In this document: positions 1 to 13,484 of the stretch, one piece after another
Position numbering within the stretch: the first letter of the stretch is position 1
How the letters are laid out: every line of letters begins with the position of its first letter
Assembly (NCBI GenBank): GCA_051294375.1
Contig: CM119267.1
Location: 5,384,578-5,448,577, forward strand
Length of the DNA: 64,000 nucleotides
Direction: 5' to 3'
Source: Paraspadella gotoi
Lineage: Eukaryota; Chaetognatha
Program-made: the position numbers and the translations under genes
The notes under the pieces: model-generated
What the model was told of the DNA's origin: nothing
The model's input: only the letters and a program-made list of their open reading frames with translations
The model's database searches: none

Positions 1-321
1 TTACTTGTTATTAATTTAATAATTAATTGATTTATTTGCTATGTTTAGTCATATAGATATTTTTATTGCTTGATGATAAAGCAATGGAATATCTATATGC
101 TTTGATTATTTTATTAAGGTTGCTTTTATTCATTAACCAAGCAAGTTGGTTTAAAACACTTTAATTCAAAGCTTGTAAACTTTGCAATCATTCCGAGATC
201 CAAGACGCTCGTCAACTTCGCTGGATGACGCCGCCACCTCAAAGTGTATTCAGGGCGCGCCATCTACACACTTTTCCAAGCTTCAGAATGAAACGAACTC
301 CCCCCCCAAAAAAAAAGATTA

Positions 322-1364
<1,043 letters not shown>

Positions 1365-1934
1365 ATTCGCCTCTTCACTTTCCCGGGGGGTAGGGAGAGA
1401 AGATTAATCCGGTTTCACCGGCTCGCGCTCGAAAGGGACATGGAAAGCGCGTCCCGAGTTTTTTTAAATTTGGTATCGACGCACACCGGTTTTTGATTAA
1501 TGCGCATTTGCACTTTTTTTAGGCTGATAGTTCGGAATAATAAAATAAACATTAAAATAAACATATAAAACATTGACTAGTAACAACTAATTTACTACAA
1601 GCGTGTTTTTGGTTCAAAAATAAATTCGAAAGATCTTTTTAAAAAAATATGCGAGGTCTACAGGAGTTGATAGCCATCACTGAAATACATCATGGAGTAA
1701 TTTGGAAACGAGTGCACTGCACAGGTACTTTTTGAGTTTGACATAAAAAACCGGAACAGAAAAAAAAATGGCAGTAGCAAAGCTAAAAATTTTACTATAA
1801 TATGCAAAATAGAAAAACTCGAACAGGAGTTAAAATTAAATTCATATCAGTACAAAATAGGATTAATTAACAGTGAGAATACTTCCTGATCTTTAATTCC
1901 GAGTAAAAAAATAATGTACGTACATCGTATACTT
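1365..1934. other. Intergenic spacer, ABCC 3' flank to ACK 5' flank
   Basis: AT-rich with no credible coding exon on either strand. The part next to ACK (1370-1480) is GC-richer and holds a pyrimidine-rich minus-strand tract, a plausible promoter or 5' leader. Confidence 0.5.
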
Positions 1935-4900
1935 TCAAACGAGATTAGCGTCTTTCGCCATGGCATAAAACATGCTACTGGCGTCACCGAGTAAATCCGC
2001 GGGAGCGCCGAATTCGGCCACGGCGCCGCGATCCAGGACGAGAATCTTGTCGTAGTCGACGATGGTGTTGAGTCGGTGGGCGATGGTGATGATGGTCGCG
2101 GCGGCGAACTCTTGACGAATGGTTTTCTGCAAGAGGGCGTCCGTCTCCAAATCGACGGCGGCCGTGGCTTCGTCCAGGACGAGGATTTTGGAATTCCTCA
2201 ACAAAGCCCTCGCCAAACAAACGAGCTGTCGTTGGCCAACGGAGAGGTTCTCCCCGCCCTCGGTGCACGGATGAAGTAGTTTCTCGGGTAGAGTCTGGAC
2301 AAAGTCTTTGAGATGGGCCAGTTCCAAAGCTCGCCAAATTTCCTCGTCGCCTTGCGCTTCGAAAGGATCCAGATTCATGCGGAGGGTTCCGGAGAAGAGG
2401 ACGGGGTCCTGGGGGATGATACTCAATTTGCGTCTGAGTTCGTGCAGTCCAAGATCGGCGATGTCGAGGCCGTCGACGAGGATCTTTCCCTCCGCCGCCT
2501 CCACGATGCGGAAAAGCGCCAGAGTGAGGGAGGATTTTCCGGCGCCGGTGCGACCAACGACGCCGACCTTTTCCCCAGGTTCCACAGTCAAATTTATGCC
2601 CTTCAAAACCAAGTCCAGGCCCTCTCGATAGCGAAGGGAAAAGTTGACGAAATTGACACGCCCCTCATCGGGCCATTCCGGGGGCGGAATGGTTCTCAGT
2701 AGTGCGGCGCCTTCCCCAGGTCCGTCGGTGCCGTCATAAGGTGCAACTGCCTTGTCTGAGGATTCCCAAGCGGCCTCGGTCGGAGTCTCCGAATATTCCT
2801 TTATTCGTTCGACGGCGACGACGTTCGTCTCGAACTCGGTCGACATACGAACCATAAAGTTGAGCGTCTGGGTCACCTGCATGGAATAGGTGATGGCGAG
2901 ACCGACGGCACCGGGCGTGATGTTTGAATTGATGGAAAAAAATGCCGAGAACATGACGACGAGGGCGCCGACAAACTCCAGCCTAAGGCCCACCCATCGG
3001 TCCGCCACCATGGCTGGGAAGAAAAACATGAGGTTGCGATCGACGCGATCCAAGCACTCTCGCTCGTAGATGGGCTGACGGCGAAAGGCCCTCAAGGTCG
3101 GCGCCCCTTGGACCGTCTCGCCGAAAAAAGAATAAATTGGGGAGCGAGAGGCCGAGTCGAGGCGTTTGAGTTGGCGGGTGGTGGCGACGTAGACGCGTTG
3201 GATAAGGAAGTAAAGAATTGCGAGGCCGGGGACCGTGATGAGAAAGGCCGGGGTCACGTAGGCTATGGTGAGGATCGTTGTGATGAGGCGTGACGCCGAC
3301 ATCAGCACGAAACGCATGTTGTTGGGGAGTTGAAGGTCGACGGCGTCGATATCTTTTGAAAATCTGAAGGATGATAAATAGCAAGAAAAAAGGTGTTATT
3401 ATACTATTACGTACTAGTAAGTACAGGAAAGTCAACAAAATTTAAAAAAAAAATACTTTACTCGCGGAGCAACTCAATAAGTCACTTTTCCGTCGGTGTG
3501 TCGGTCCGTCAGTCGGTATGTCTGTCTGTATGTCTGTCGGTCTGTCCCACTTACGTTAAAAATACTCAAAGTTGGTGGCTCATTTGTTAAAACAGGAAAA
3601 AAACCTCAAATCTAAGGGATTGCTAGCGCCGTCTTCAGGAAATCCTAAAACTATAAGGAATAAAAGACGGAATTTCGTGCTTGCCATAACTACAAGGGCT
3701 AATTTAATCATATCATGTCATATCATGTTATCAAAGGGAAATACACGTAAAAATAAAGTCACTGCGGCGCAACACAATGGAATAACCGTTCATGTTTAAT
3801 TGTAAAAATGCAACCCTCCTTTACCTGTTGAGAATTCTTCCCAAAGGAACGGTGTCGAAAAAAGACATTGGCGACGCCAACACATTCCTCAGCATCGCCG
3901 CGTGCAACGAGATGCACGCACGCACGCAACCGATGGCGATCGCCACGCATGAAAACAATATTGTGAATCCCTGCGCCACACCCAACAATGAGTACACGCC
4001 GAGGTAAACTTCAGACGTGAACGCCGACGCGTTTTGAGTAATGAAGGCTTCGACCATCGTTCCGTTGGAATCGTTGAAGCGATAGATGACGGGCAGCGCC
4101 TTGTCCGACCATTCTTTCAGCCACAGGGAAGAGAAAAAGGCGAAACCGTTTTGGGCGAGGAACATTAAGATGGTGAGGATCGTAAAGAACCACCCCACTG
4201 CACGCAGGTAGGAGAACATGACCTCCTTCTTGACCCGCCCTCGTTCAACGCCTTCGACCGTTATCAACTTGGACTTGGCGGGCGAATTCTTGTCCTGGGG
4301 ATTGCACGAAATCTGACTCTTGACGGAAGGCTTTCTCGGCGAACCCGGCGCGGGACCTTCATCCTCCTCTTCGCTCTCGTCCTCGAGGTTCTCTTTGGCG
4401 TGAGTCTTGATGAATTCCGCAAAGGCGCCTTCCTTCTCGAGCAGCTCCTTGTAGGTGCCAACCTCGCTAATGACGCCGTCAGTGAGAACGACGATCTGAT
4501 CCATCGCAGGCAGGAAGGTCACTGCATTGGTCACCAACACTCGGGTCTTCTCCTTTAACAAACCCGAAGGTCCAATAACTTGATCGAAGATGTGTTTCCC
4601 CACGTGGGAATCGACGGCGGAGAGAGGATCGTCGAGGAGATATAGGCCGGCGTCCTGATAGACGGCTCTGGCCAACGAGATTCGTTGCTTCTGTCCGCCA
4701 GAGAGATTGATGCCCTTCTCTCCAATTTCCGTTTGGTCGCCGCCAGGCAGCACCTTCATGTCCGGCTCGAGCGCGCAGGCGGCGATTGTGGCGCAATAGC
4801 GGCGCGAGTTCAGATCTTTACCAAATAAAACGTTTTCTTTAACGGTAGCGTTTTGCATCCAAGCCTGTTGAGGCACGAAGGCGACGTCGGGTTCAGCCTC

Positions 4901-7482
4901 GACAATGCCGCGGAGGATCTCCATCTCGCCAAGAACGCCGGCCAAAAGGGATGACTTTCCGGCGCCGACCGAGCCGACGATGGCGGTCAGCGATCCGGTT
5001 TTTACCTCGAGATTGATGTCGCTTAATGTTGGTTTCTCGGCGTCCTTGTCCCAAAAAAAATCAGCGGCTCGGACTCGGAGGGCGACGCCCAACGGAGGAT
5101 TCCTCGAAACGACGTCATCGCTTAACTCGTCTTTTCTGAGAAAAGCGGAGATGCGTTTGATAGAGACGGAGATTTGCACGAGGAAGGCGACGACGTGCGG
5201 GAGCATGTTCATCGGGAAACGGATGATGTTAAAAAGCGCGAGGGAGACGAAGGCCTTTTGCGGGTCCAGCACGTTGTTATCCGGATCGGCGAGGATGTAG
5301 GCGGCGAAAGCGGCGACGGCAACGAATACGGGAGCGCACGAGAAGGAGAAGAAGATCCCCGCGAACATGTAGAGTTGCTTGCGCAAAACCTGTGAGAGAA
5401 AAAAAAGAATGTTTGAATTAAGTATTTAATCAAAAGTGCTAGAAAAATGGAACCAAATCAGATCAAGCGATCGGAAAATTTCAACACAAACCTCTTGTAC
5501 TATTACGTAATATGGTATGTCTCTTGCGAGCTTTTAAAGAACTCCAACTAAAACAGACTGACCTATTTCTCACCTTCATCTCGTCGGCGCGAATCCCAAC
5601 GATCTTATCGATGAACGAAGGTTCCCAAGCATACAGCTTGAGCACCTTGATGCCGTTGAGCACTTCGTTCATGAGTTTAATCCTCGCGTCCTTAAACTTC
5701 ATGTTGGCCATTTGCAGCTTGCGGGTGAGCGAGCTGACGAAAAGGTTGAAAGGAATTAGGGCGCACATGACGACGAAGCCGGCCATCGAGGCGGGACCCA
5801 GGACGCGCCAGAGCAGTGCCATGGCGAGCAAGATGATGAGCGGCGCCGACCAGAGGAGGTTCAGTGTCCCAGTGATCTCCATGAACTTTTGCGCGTCGAC
5901 GGCCATGAGGTTGACGATCTCGCCGATCGTGGACGACTGCCTCGCCATCGAGGTCAACTTCAAGCTCTTCACGTAAACCGCGGTGAGAATGGCCGTGCGG
6001 AGTTTGATGCCGAGCACGTAGCAAAAGTAAAACTGATGTTGATTGACGATGGCGCGGGAAATTTCGAGGAGGAACAAGGCGAGTGAATAGAGGTAACCCT
6101 TCCAGATAGGTTGGCCCGCGTCGCCCGTTCGGCGGCGAGTCACGAACGCGATGAGTCGCGAAAGCACGATCGGACTGAGGAGTTGGAGGCAGAGGACGAC
6201 GAGACTGAGAAAGGCGGAGACGGCGAACGGACGCCAAAAAGCGCGGACGAGGGCGCGAAGGAATGAAGGCTCGCCGGACCGAGCGGCGGGGCGAAAACCG
6301 ACCGTCGACGACGTCCGAGTCGCTCTCCTCGACTCTTCCGTCATTTCCAAAGCCATCGGGGCGCCGTTCTCCACGCTGACGCCGTCACTATGGTCGCAAT
6401 GGCGACCGCACCTCCTCATCTCCTCAGCCCATCGCCGTCCGAATTCGCGCGAGATCGCTCCCGAGCGAAACTGGTTGCGGAGAGCCCAGACGTCCTTGTC
6501 TTCGAGGGGATTTCGATATCCACGCCAAATGAGTGACGTCAACCACCAGAACGTTAGATAGGACGAGGGACTTGCGTCCTTCTCCGGGGACGGCTTGGGC
6601 CCTTCGTAGGTTTCATCATCTAGTGCCGGCGCTGGTTCCACGAGGCAAAAGTTAACGAACTGGACGAGAACGAAGAGGAAGTTGACGAAGAAGATGGCGA
6701 CGCGCGGAAGACGGAGCCGAAGATCGCCGACGGGATGGGAGAGGAAGTGCACGTGGGTTTGGAACCCTGGAATGAGGAGGAGGAGATGGAGGAGGTAGAA
6801 GACAAAGAGAGGAATAGAGGAACGAATCGAGTGGCGTCGCTCGAAGACCGTCAAAAATCCTGCAAAAAGATTTTCATAAGTATGTTTTATAAATGATCAA
6901 ATTTGCTTCCTTACTGCACCCCTCACCGATCAAAATGTACGTCAGACAAAGCGCGACGGGCGTGACGAACTCGATCAGGGCGACGCCTTCTTTTGGGACG
7001 GCGACGAGATAAATGGAGAAAATCAGATCTGCGATCTGCGCCAGAATGCCGAACAAGACGGCCGCCATCTTGGATCGGTGCAACAACGACGCCGTGGATC
7101 CGGCGCACGCATGGGAGAGTTGAGCGCTGCGAAGACGCACCCGGCGAGCGTAAACGGGCGCCCATATCCAAAGGATCAAAACCGGAATCCATACGGGAAA
7201 CGAGCGCGCGAAACAGTTGGTAAAATTAGGAAACTCAACGTCTGGCCACGAAAGAGACGAGTTCCAAAAGGGAGTGGCGCAGAGGCCGCCCAGACCGCGG
7301 AAGGATAATGAAGACGGAGAGACGTCATTGTCGAGGACAGATTCGACATCATCTTCCGTGAAACAGAAGGTGGAATCGTTGGTCGTGAACGGACACGAGC
7401 GCCGCCAGCGGTGAAGTGAAGTCAAGGCCTGGGAGGCGTCAAGAAAAGGCGACTCGACGCCGAATATTGAAGGCTCTTCCAT
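1935..7482 (-). CDS. ABCC: MRP1-type ABC transporter (ABCC family), full length
   Basis: Four exons (7482-6927, 6859-5574, 5389-3825, 3363-1935) join in frame to 1,611 aa, close to MRP1/2 length. The order is TMD0 with N-glycosylation sequons, L0 linker, TMD1 (GEIVNLMAVDAQKFM), NBD1 (Walker A GSVGAGKSS, signature LSGGQ, Walker B LYLLDDPLSAVD), an acidic linker, TMD2, and NBD2 (Walker A GRTGAGKSS, signature LSVGQ, Walker B ILVLDEATAAVD, H-loop TIAHRLNTI). It ends FYAMAKDANLV, like vertebrate MRP1. As in other ABCC proteins, NBD1 has Asp in place of the catalytic Glu. Oddly, the NBD1 H-loop His is Asn (VTNAVTFLP; codon 4526-4528). It should export glutathione, glucuronate and other organic-anion conjugates at the plasma membrane. 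A minus-strand acceptor lies 16 nt upstream of the ATG. Confidence 0.95.
3364..3824. repeat. ABCC intron 3 with TGTC/GTCG microsatellite
   Basis: A 461-bp intron. Positions about 3494-3548 hold an imperfect (GTCG/TGTC)n run. Just before it (3463-3490) is a segment GCGGAGCAACTC that recurs inverted at 31767-31795, so part of this intron is a dispersed repeat. Confidence 0.6.
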
Positions 7483-7647
7483 GGTGTGAAAAAGAAAACT
7501 AAAAAACGTTTACATGGAGAGTTAGCTACAATTTTTCCGAGCTAGGCACATCTTGAAGTCTGAGAAAAAAGATAAAACAAATCGTGAAAATTATGACAGA
7601 TAGACATATACACAAATACAAACTAAAGGAATGAATAGACAGAGAAA

Positions 7648-9780
7648 TCAGTCGTCTTCCAGCTTTCTTTTGAGACCAGTGACCCCGCCGGGCAGGCTCA
7701 CCGGCCGTACCATTCCCATCGACGACTGCAGCTGATGAGATTGCTGCGGCTGCGTCAAAAACGGATGAGGTTGCTGCGTCGTCGACGCAGACGTGAGAGA
7801 TACTCCGCGGGGAATGATCTGTTGGGTCGTTGGTTCGGCGCTAGATGTCGCGCCGGTCTGATTGACGGAGGGACGTTGAAGAGTTCCCTTTGACGCCGAC
7901 TGGGTCCCGGAAGTGGAGGAAGCTAAGAGAGAGATAAAAGGAAAATGTTGTGGCAATCATTAAAGAGACCCAAGTTCAGATCGAGAATGATTTATTCTCA
8001 AACGAACAAAACAGAAATTAACTCCAAACAATGTTAAGTCTAAAAACTGCACAGTCAAGCGTAGCAAAAACATTAAAATCAAGTAGAATCAAAATTCGAA
8101 TTGGAGATCACGAAGAGGCTTGTGCCTGTAATCATTTTTAAATAAATACATAGTACTCACCATAGAAAAAATTATTTTAAAATTTTGACATTTACGTATG
8201 CGAAAATAGAGAAATTTAAAAAGAAATTTTATCCAAGACTATTCGTGATCAACTATTCGAATTTTGATCTGCAACTTTCACTACGCCTTACATACAGAGA
8301 AACCGGCTGAGGACAGACCGGTGATTGGTCAGTGATTGAGTGAGAGAGAGATGATCTTATGATGTCACGTGTTGCGGCTGCCACAATGGTGAAATTAATT
8401 TAAAAGTAATCTTATCCCCATTTTTCCGTATCGTACCGGTCGGCGAAGGTCGCGGGTTTTGCCCATATCGTCTCCCCGCCCCTAATGCGGCCTGAATGGC
8501 GTTCGCTTGCAAGCTTGAACTAATGGGGCGATTGGTCGCGCCTGCTTGCAAACAAAATAAACGCAATTATACATTATGCAACAGATGAAACGACTAGTTT
8601 AATCCTTGTGTACCAGCGAGGTTCAAACCAGGTGCCTTTCCGCTTTCCTTGGCCTTCACGCGAAAGTTAGGAGCCAAAAAACAAAACCTGTCCGGCGGGA
8701 GACGTACGCCTGAGACGAAGAAAACCATTACCGTAAAAACATTTTTTAATTGACTTGATTAGGCAGGAAATCGATGGAATCGTCCGAGTGGAAATGAGTT
8801 TAAATGGAAAAAACAAAAACACCTGTTTCACTAATTGATAATGTTTCAGTCTTTTTATATTAAATGTAAATGCAAGATGTATTAATTAATCAAATAATCA
8901 GGTAATTAATCAAATAGTCGATTAATTAATCAATCAATTAATTATTCATAAAACCACCCCAACACAATAAATGGGAGTTCAGTGGGAATTTATTTATCAA
9001 TCAATCAATTAATTAATTGTTACATTGTTACATTATACATTACGAAATATCTAAAATTTTTTTTTCAATTCACAGTAAACCTCATAATGAGATTTCATTT
9101 ACTATCAATTAATTAATTATTCAATCAATCAATTCAATTAATCGTTATCGGCGTAATTGTCGTCGTCGTTGCTGGTCAGTGACGAAAAGAGCTAAAAACA
9201 AACGTGTTTGAGCAAACAATGTCGAATCAAATTAATTAATTAATTGACTTATTAATTAAATAATTACCGCCAACGATCGTGGGTAGATCAGGCATTGTTT
9301 GCTCAAACTTATTTCTATCAGAGTCAAAAGTAACCTTGACTGAACTCTCCTACCTATTCCTTGTTTGATGAGCGGCAGGGGCTGCGCGTTCTTCGTTCGC
9401 GCCAATTCAAGCAAAAGTTCCCGAGGCGGAGGAGTGGTGAATGAGTTGTCCATTTTGGTGTGGATGGCGAGGGAAACGTCGTCCGCGTCGACCGTCTTCT
9501 TGCTGGCGTGAGAAGAATAAGCCTTGGCGTCCTCCAGGACGTCAGTCACGTAGCGGTACGTGAACTCGAGCATCTTGAGTTATTAAGAAACGAGTCTCCG
9601 TAACATTACAAAAAAGTAGGAAAACAGTTTGGGTTGGCGATCAGAACTTGGACTTGCCTGATTGATGACTTTGGGTTCATACTCGGTGACTCCCATATCT
9701 TTGAGTATGGCGGCCATAAGTTGGGCGTCCTTGGGCGTCGTCTTAGCAGCCGTCGACACCGATTGAGAGTTCGAAGTCAT
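7648..9780 (-). CDS. TAF9: TFIID/SAGA histone-fold subunit TAF9
   Basis: Five exons (9780-9658, 9573-9354, 8709-8614, 8541-8437, 7922-7648) give 272 aa; human TAF9 is 264. The N-terminus has [15 protein letters not shown] and the histone fold continues with [31 protein letters not shown] and [15 protein letters not shown]. The conserved segment after the fold, [16 protein letters not shown], comes from exon 3. The Ser/Thr/Gln-rich tail ends LKRKLEDD, like the human LKRKREDD. TAF9 pairs with TAF6 in TFIID and related acetyltransferase complexes in the nucleus. Intron 1 uses a GC donor (CAG|GCAAGT). Intron 2 contains a copy of a dispersed repeat and intron 4 a fold-back element. An acceptor sits 52 nt upstream of the ATG. 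Confidence 0.95.
7923..8436. repeat. TAF9 intron 4 with a short fold-back element (about 8055-8293)
   Basis: Left arm 8055-8115 and right arm 8242-8293 are near-perfect inverted copies (AATCAAAATTCGAAT versus ATTCGAATTTTGATC). The ends carry GCGTAG/CTACGC, as in the 19.2-19.8 kb element. The hairpin is about 240 bp. Confidence 0.75.
8755..9312 (-). repeat. Dispersed ~500-bp repeat, copy 1 (inverted), in TAF9 intron 2
   Basis: Contains many TTAATTAA/AATCAATC runs, a block ATCGATGGAATCGTC near one end, and TTTGAGCAAACAATG present twice in opposite orientation (9209 and 9291). Same family as copies at about 15.0 and 61.1 kb, here in the opposite orientation. Confidence 0.75.
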
Positions 9781-10691
9781 GACGCGAGGATAGTAATAAG
9801 TTAATCTCAGTTCTCACGAAATGCTAAAACTTCTGAATTTAAGCCAAAATAAAAATAAAGTTACAAGAACAATAACGATCGGCATTCCCCCCCACAGCGA
9901 TTTAAAAAAAAACGGGGGGGTAATGGAGATAAGATAACATTTTCTTTGCAAAAAAAAAAGTCAGTCAACCGCAACGAGAGTTCGAAGTCCAAACCAAAAT
10001 AAAATCTCAATTAGGACTTGGTATGCATTCCTCGCCTTGAACACAACGTGACATAATAAAATTTTTAAAAAATTCGATCACCGGCGCGACGTCAACCCAT
10101 TGCACTTTACGTATCATTTTTTAAAATTTATTTATAAAGAGAAGTTTGAGCGGCTTTTTAAAACAAGGGGGACCGGTAAATCAAAAGAAAAATTTGCTAT
10201 AAAAATTATGTAAAATGTGTTTCATGATCACGTGATTTTATTTTCCGTCGAAATTAAGGTCGCTCGCGCGCTCATCGCGAAAACGGCGACATCGGCGCTT
10301 TTCGCCCAAATCAAAATTTTATCGGCGAAGCAACGCGACACACCAAGGTTTAAAAGACAAAGAAAAAAAAAGATGATAACATTAACGATGACGAGTCGAT
10401 GCAAGGGATGGTGTGGGGGGAAGGAAGCAAAGACGGAGGGAGAGAATAAGCTTTGGCTAATTCGCGATTTAAGGACAATGCCCGGAGAAATAAAAATTCG
10501 AAAATAAAAACGTCCTGGATCGTAAATCGAATTAATCAGATTCTTGTTAATTTCCTTTTTTTTTCGCGAACCGGGCGGCGGAGGCGTTACACGCTAGGAA
10601 GGAAATATATCGTAACAGATTTATGCCAAGTAAGAGATCGGGGCGAGGGATAGAATCGTCTCGGAACCGGTAGTGCCGAAATCTAAACCTT
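9781..10691. other. Intergenic spacer upstream of TAF9
   Basis: No supported gene. It holds the TAF9 upstream acceptor (AG at 9834-9833) and a GC-richer block at 10240-10300. The plus-strand open frame at 10217-10507 has no recognisable protein character. Confidence 0.5.
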
Positions 10692-13435
10692 TTAGCGACC
10701 AGAGCGCGACGATCCTGCGCCGGGAGAAAAGCCCTCGTCGCTCCGACCTGACAAAATAAGTATTAAAATTTATCACGAATGGAGAAATCTTTATACAGTT
10801 TTAAATAATCTAATGGATACAATTAAATTTAAATAAGCAAACAAAATATCACAAATTTTCTAAAAAAACTAACCAGAGCTTGCGGAAGATTGCTTCGAAA
10901 TAGTGGGTTTCTTAAACTGGCGAATTTGATAGAGTTCCAATGTGTTCAGTCGGCGACGAGGACGTTCTCCAAAAATGGCTTCAGGGTCGTCGTCATCGCG
11001 GTGCGACATGGCCAAAGCCTGTTAATTAAATATAACGGGAGACATGTGTGATGCATGTGGTGTGAGGCATCTCCCGACAGCTGGCGTTCAGGGCTTTGGA
11101 CCTGCAGTGACCACTCCATGTCACTGGCATGTTTATGCCGACACCGTCACACTTTAACCGTGAGGGGATTGAACCTGGAACTTACAGTTGGTGAATGAGT
11201 ACTTTGCTATCCAAGCTAATGGGACGAGCTGAGTTTTGCCAAGCTATATGGGAAGCAAATTTTAGGATTCTCTACAATATATGATTGATTTATCACTAAT
11301 CATTAAAAATTATTTGGTTACTAATCGATTATTGTGGTAAATCCTACATTCGCCTCCCGTATAGCTTGGTGAAACTCAGCTCGTCCCATTTGCTTGGACA
11401 ACTGTATTTGTTCACCAACCATGATTTCCCGGTTTAATCCCTTCACGGTCATGCTGGTTAAGTGTGATGGTGTCAGCATAAACATGCCAGTGATATAGGG
11501 CGGTAAGTGCAGGTCCAAAGCTCTGAGAGCCAGCTTTCGGGATTGCCTCACACACCGGGTAACATATGTGTCTCCCCGTTGCCATAGCATTACAAAATCT
11601 ATCCATATTATTTTTATTCACGATATTACGATCAAACTCTACTTTTTCCCCTTTGGCTTTGACGTATCCCCTTTAATTTTTTTTAAAGAAAGAAATGTTG
11701 GTCTCTTTTTCTATCGTCCTTATCTTACAACTTCTCGCTGTTCGAGCGGAAGATGCCAAATGTTATTTGAGAAACAAAACTTACGACTGTCAAAGCCCGA
11801 GCATTCTGAATAATATCAAGAGGATCTACGCGCGATTTCGGGCTTTTAAAAAGAACTCAAAAGGCGAGTGCCCAATATATACTATGTACAACGAAGAGTC
11901 CGATTTCCCTGACCATCGACTCATCGTTCCCGAACCTGGGCTTTGTTACGGGTTCCACCTAAGAGGTGACTATCAAAAGTTATATGAGTATAGAAGCGCG
12001 ACAAAAGCCAGGGGATTTCAAATCTATTGGATGATCGGCGCCGTTGACTCCTTGGAGAGGGGAGAATTTTCGAAACTGACAGATGGCGGGGATGCGTTAC
12101 AGCCGGACGGGTTCTACGCAATGCTCAACGGATCCATCCTCCTCCGAATGGCAAAAACCAAGTCAGAGTAAAACGGCGGGAACGTTTGCTCCCATAGACA
12201 TTCCAACTCCCACTGCCAAAATCGTCGAAAAACAGGCCGCTGCTAGTCGTACAAGCTGTATCCATATGGAAGAAACATATTTATCTGTTGATAAATCAAA
12301 ACTTTTACGTGTACGTCAAGAACGACCCACCGAAGATTTCTAACGTATTTTGGGTAGAAAATTTGAATATTTCGCGCATATCAAAACATCTCAAAGTTCG
12401 TTTTCTTCCGTAGGTCAAAAACGAAAGTGACTCGTCTTGGAGGTGAGAAAATAAAAAAACTTGATAGTGAGAGTAGGTTTAGTCCTTGTCACTTTTCCGC
12501 TTTTAAAGACGGGCTAGAAATTGTTTTACAATAACGATTTGCCTTGAACGCGGGCCCGAATTTTTGACACCAACTATCAATAAGAGTAACGCAGGTGTTA
12601 CGGGCGTTGCGAAGGCGAGTGCAAGTTCGAATGGGTCAAAATAGATCGGGAGGGTCGCGGCGTCGTCGCGGTCAACGGTTCCACGTTGAGGATCGAGGAT
12701 ATGGATAAGACGGCAATGGAATATCGTTGCCGGTTCTCTCTTCCTTAAACAACTAATGAACACGTAATCTCTTTGAATCGTCTTTATTGTCTCAGCGTCT
12801 TCCTCGCGGGAGGGGGCATCGTTGAAAGATGGATACAGATGGCTCCAAGAGCGGAAAATTCCGACGAGCCCACGGGGTCGTCCAAGCCCCTTAAAATTTC
12901 CTCAGGGGACGATGAAAAAAACGTCATTTTTAAAATCAGTCGCGAACGGTTGGAGGCAGAGTTGAAAAAAATACGACCGAAGAACAAGCCGATAATGTGA
13001 GTTGCACGAAAAATCACCCGTGACGCATTCTTAACGTTTGATAAGAAAATCGCTTTGCGAAAAAAAAACAGGGTTTCAAAGGAGGAAATAAACCTGAACG
13101 GCCGCAACAACTTTCTCATTTATATTTTCTCGATGCTCTTAGGCATCGTATTGATGGGGTAAAAAAAAATAATTAGAATAACAATGAACTTTAAATATTT
13201 ATTAAATTTTTAAAAAAATATTTTTAGCGTCATTACGTGGTTTGTTGGTAAAAGAAAAGAGAAAAAGCTTGCCGACGAGGACTTAGAATGGACGGAGGCT
13301 ACCGATTCTTTGCGTGAGGTAAATAAATAAGTAGAAAAGAAAAGCGGATTTGCTTCTCAGCAGTAAATCTTTCGAGCGGATTACATCAGTAACATCTGTT
13401 TTGGGTCTTATTTCTTTGTTCTATTTCTAACACTG

Positions 13436-13484
<49 letters not shown>

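Noticed and set aside
8345-8436. Extending TAF9 exon 4 to the donors near 8357-8373
   Set aside because: Phase fails there; the GTACGA donor after position 8437 keeps frame with the last exon.
8870-9250. TTAATTAA/AATCAATC arrays resembling a regularly spaced repeat array
   Set aside because: Spacing is irregular, there are no unique spacers and no cas genes; the context is a eukaryotic intron, so this is low-complexity DNA within a dispersed repeat.
10217-10653. Overlapping plus-strand open frames upstream of TAF9
   Set aside because: Lys/Arg-rich low-complexity translations with no conserved motif; probably spacer DNA.
11150-11230. tRNA gene suggested by A- and B-box-like motifs
   Set aside because: No acceptor stem or CCA-side pairing is evident and the element recurs with a long non-tRNA body, so it is a SINE head rather than a tRNA gene.
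12503-12763. Minus-strand 86-codon open frame between the nested genes
   Set aside because: No homology, no acceptor or start context, and it lies within PRAS40 intron 10 between plus-strand genes.
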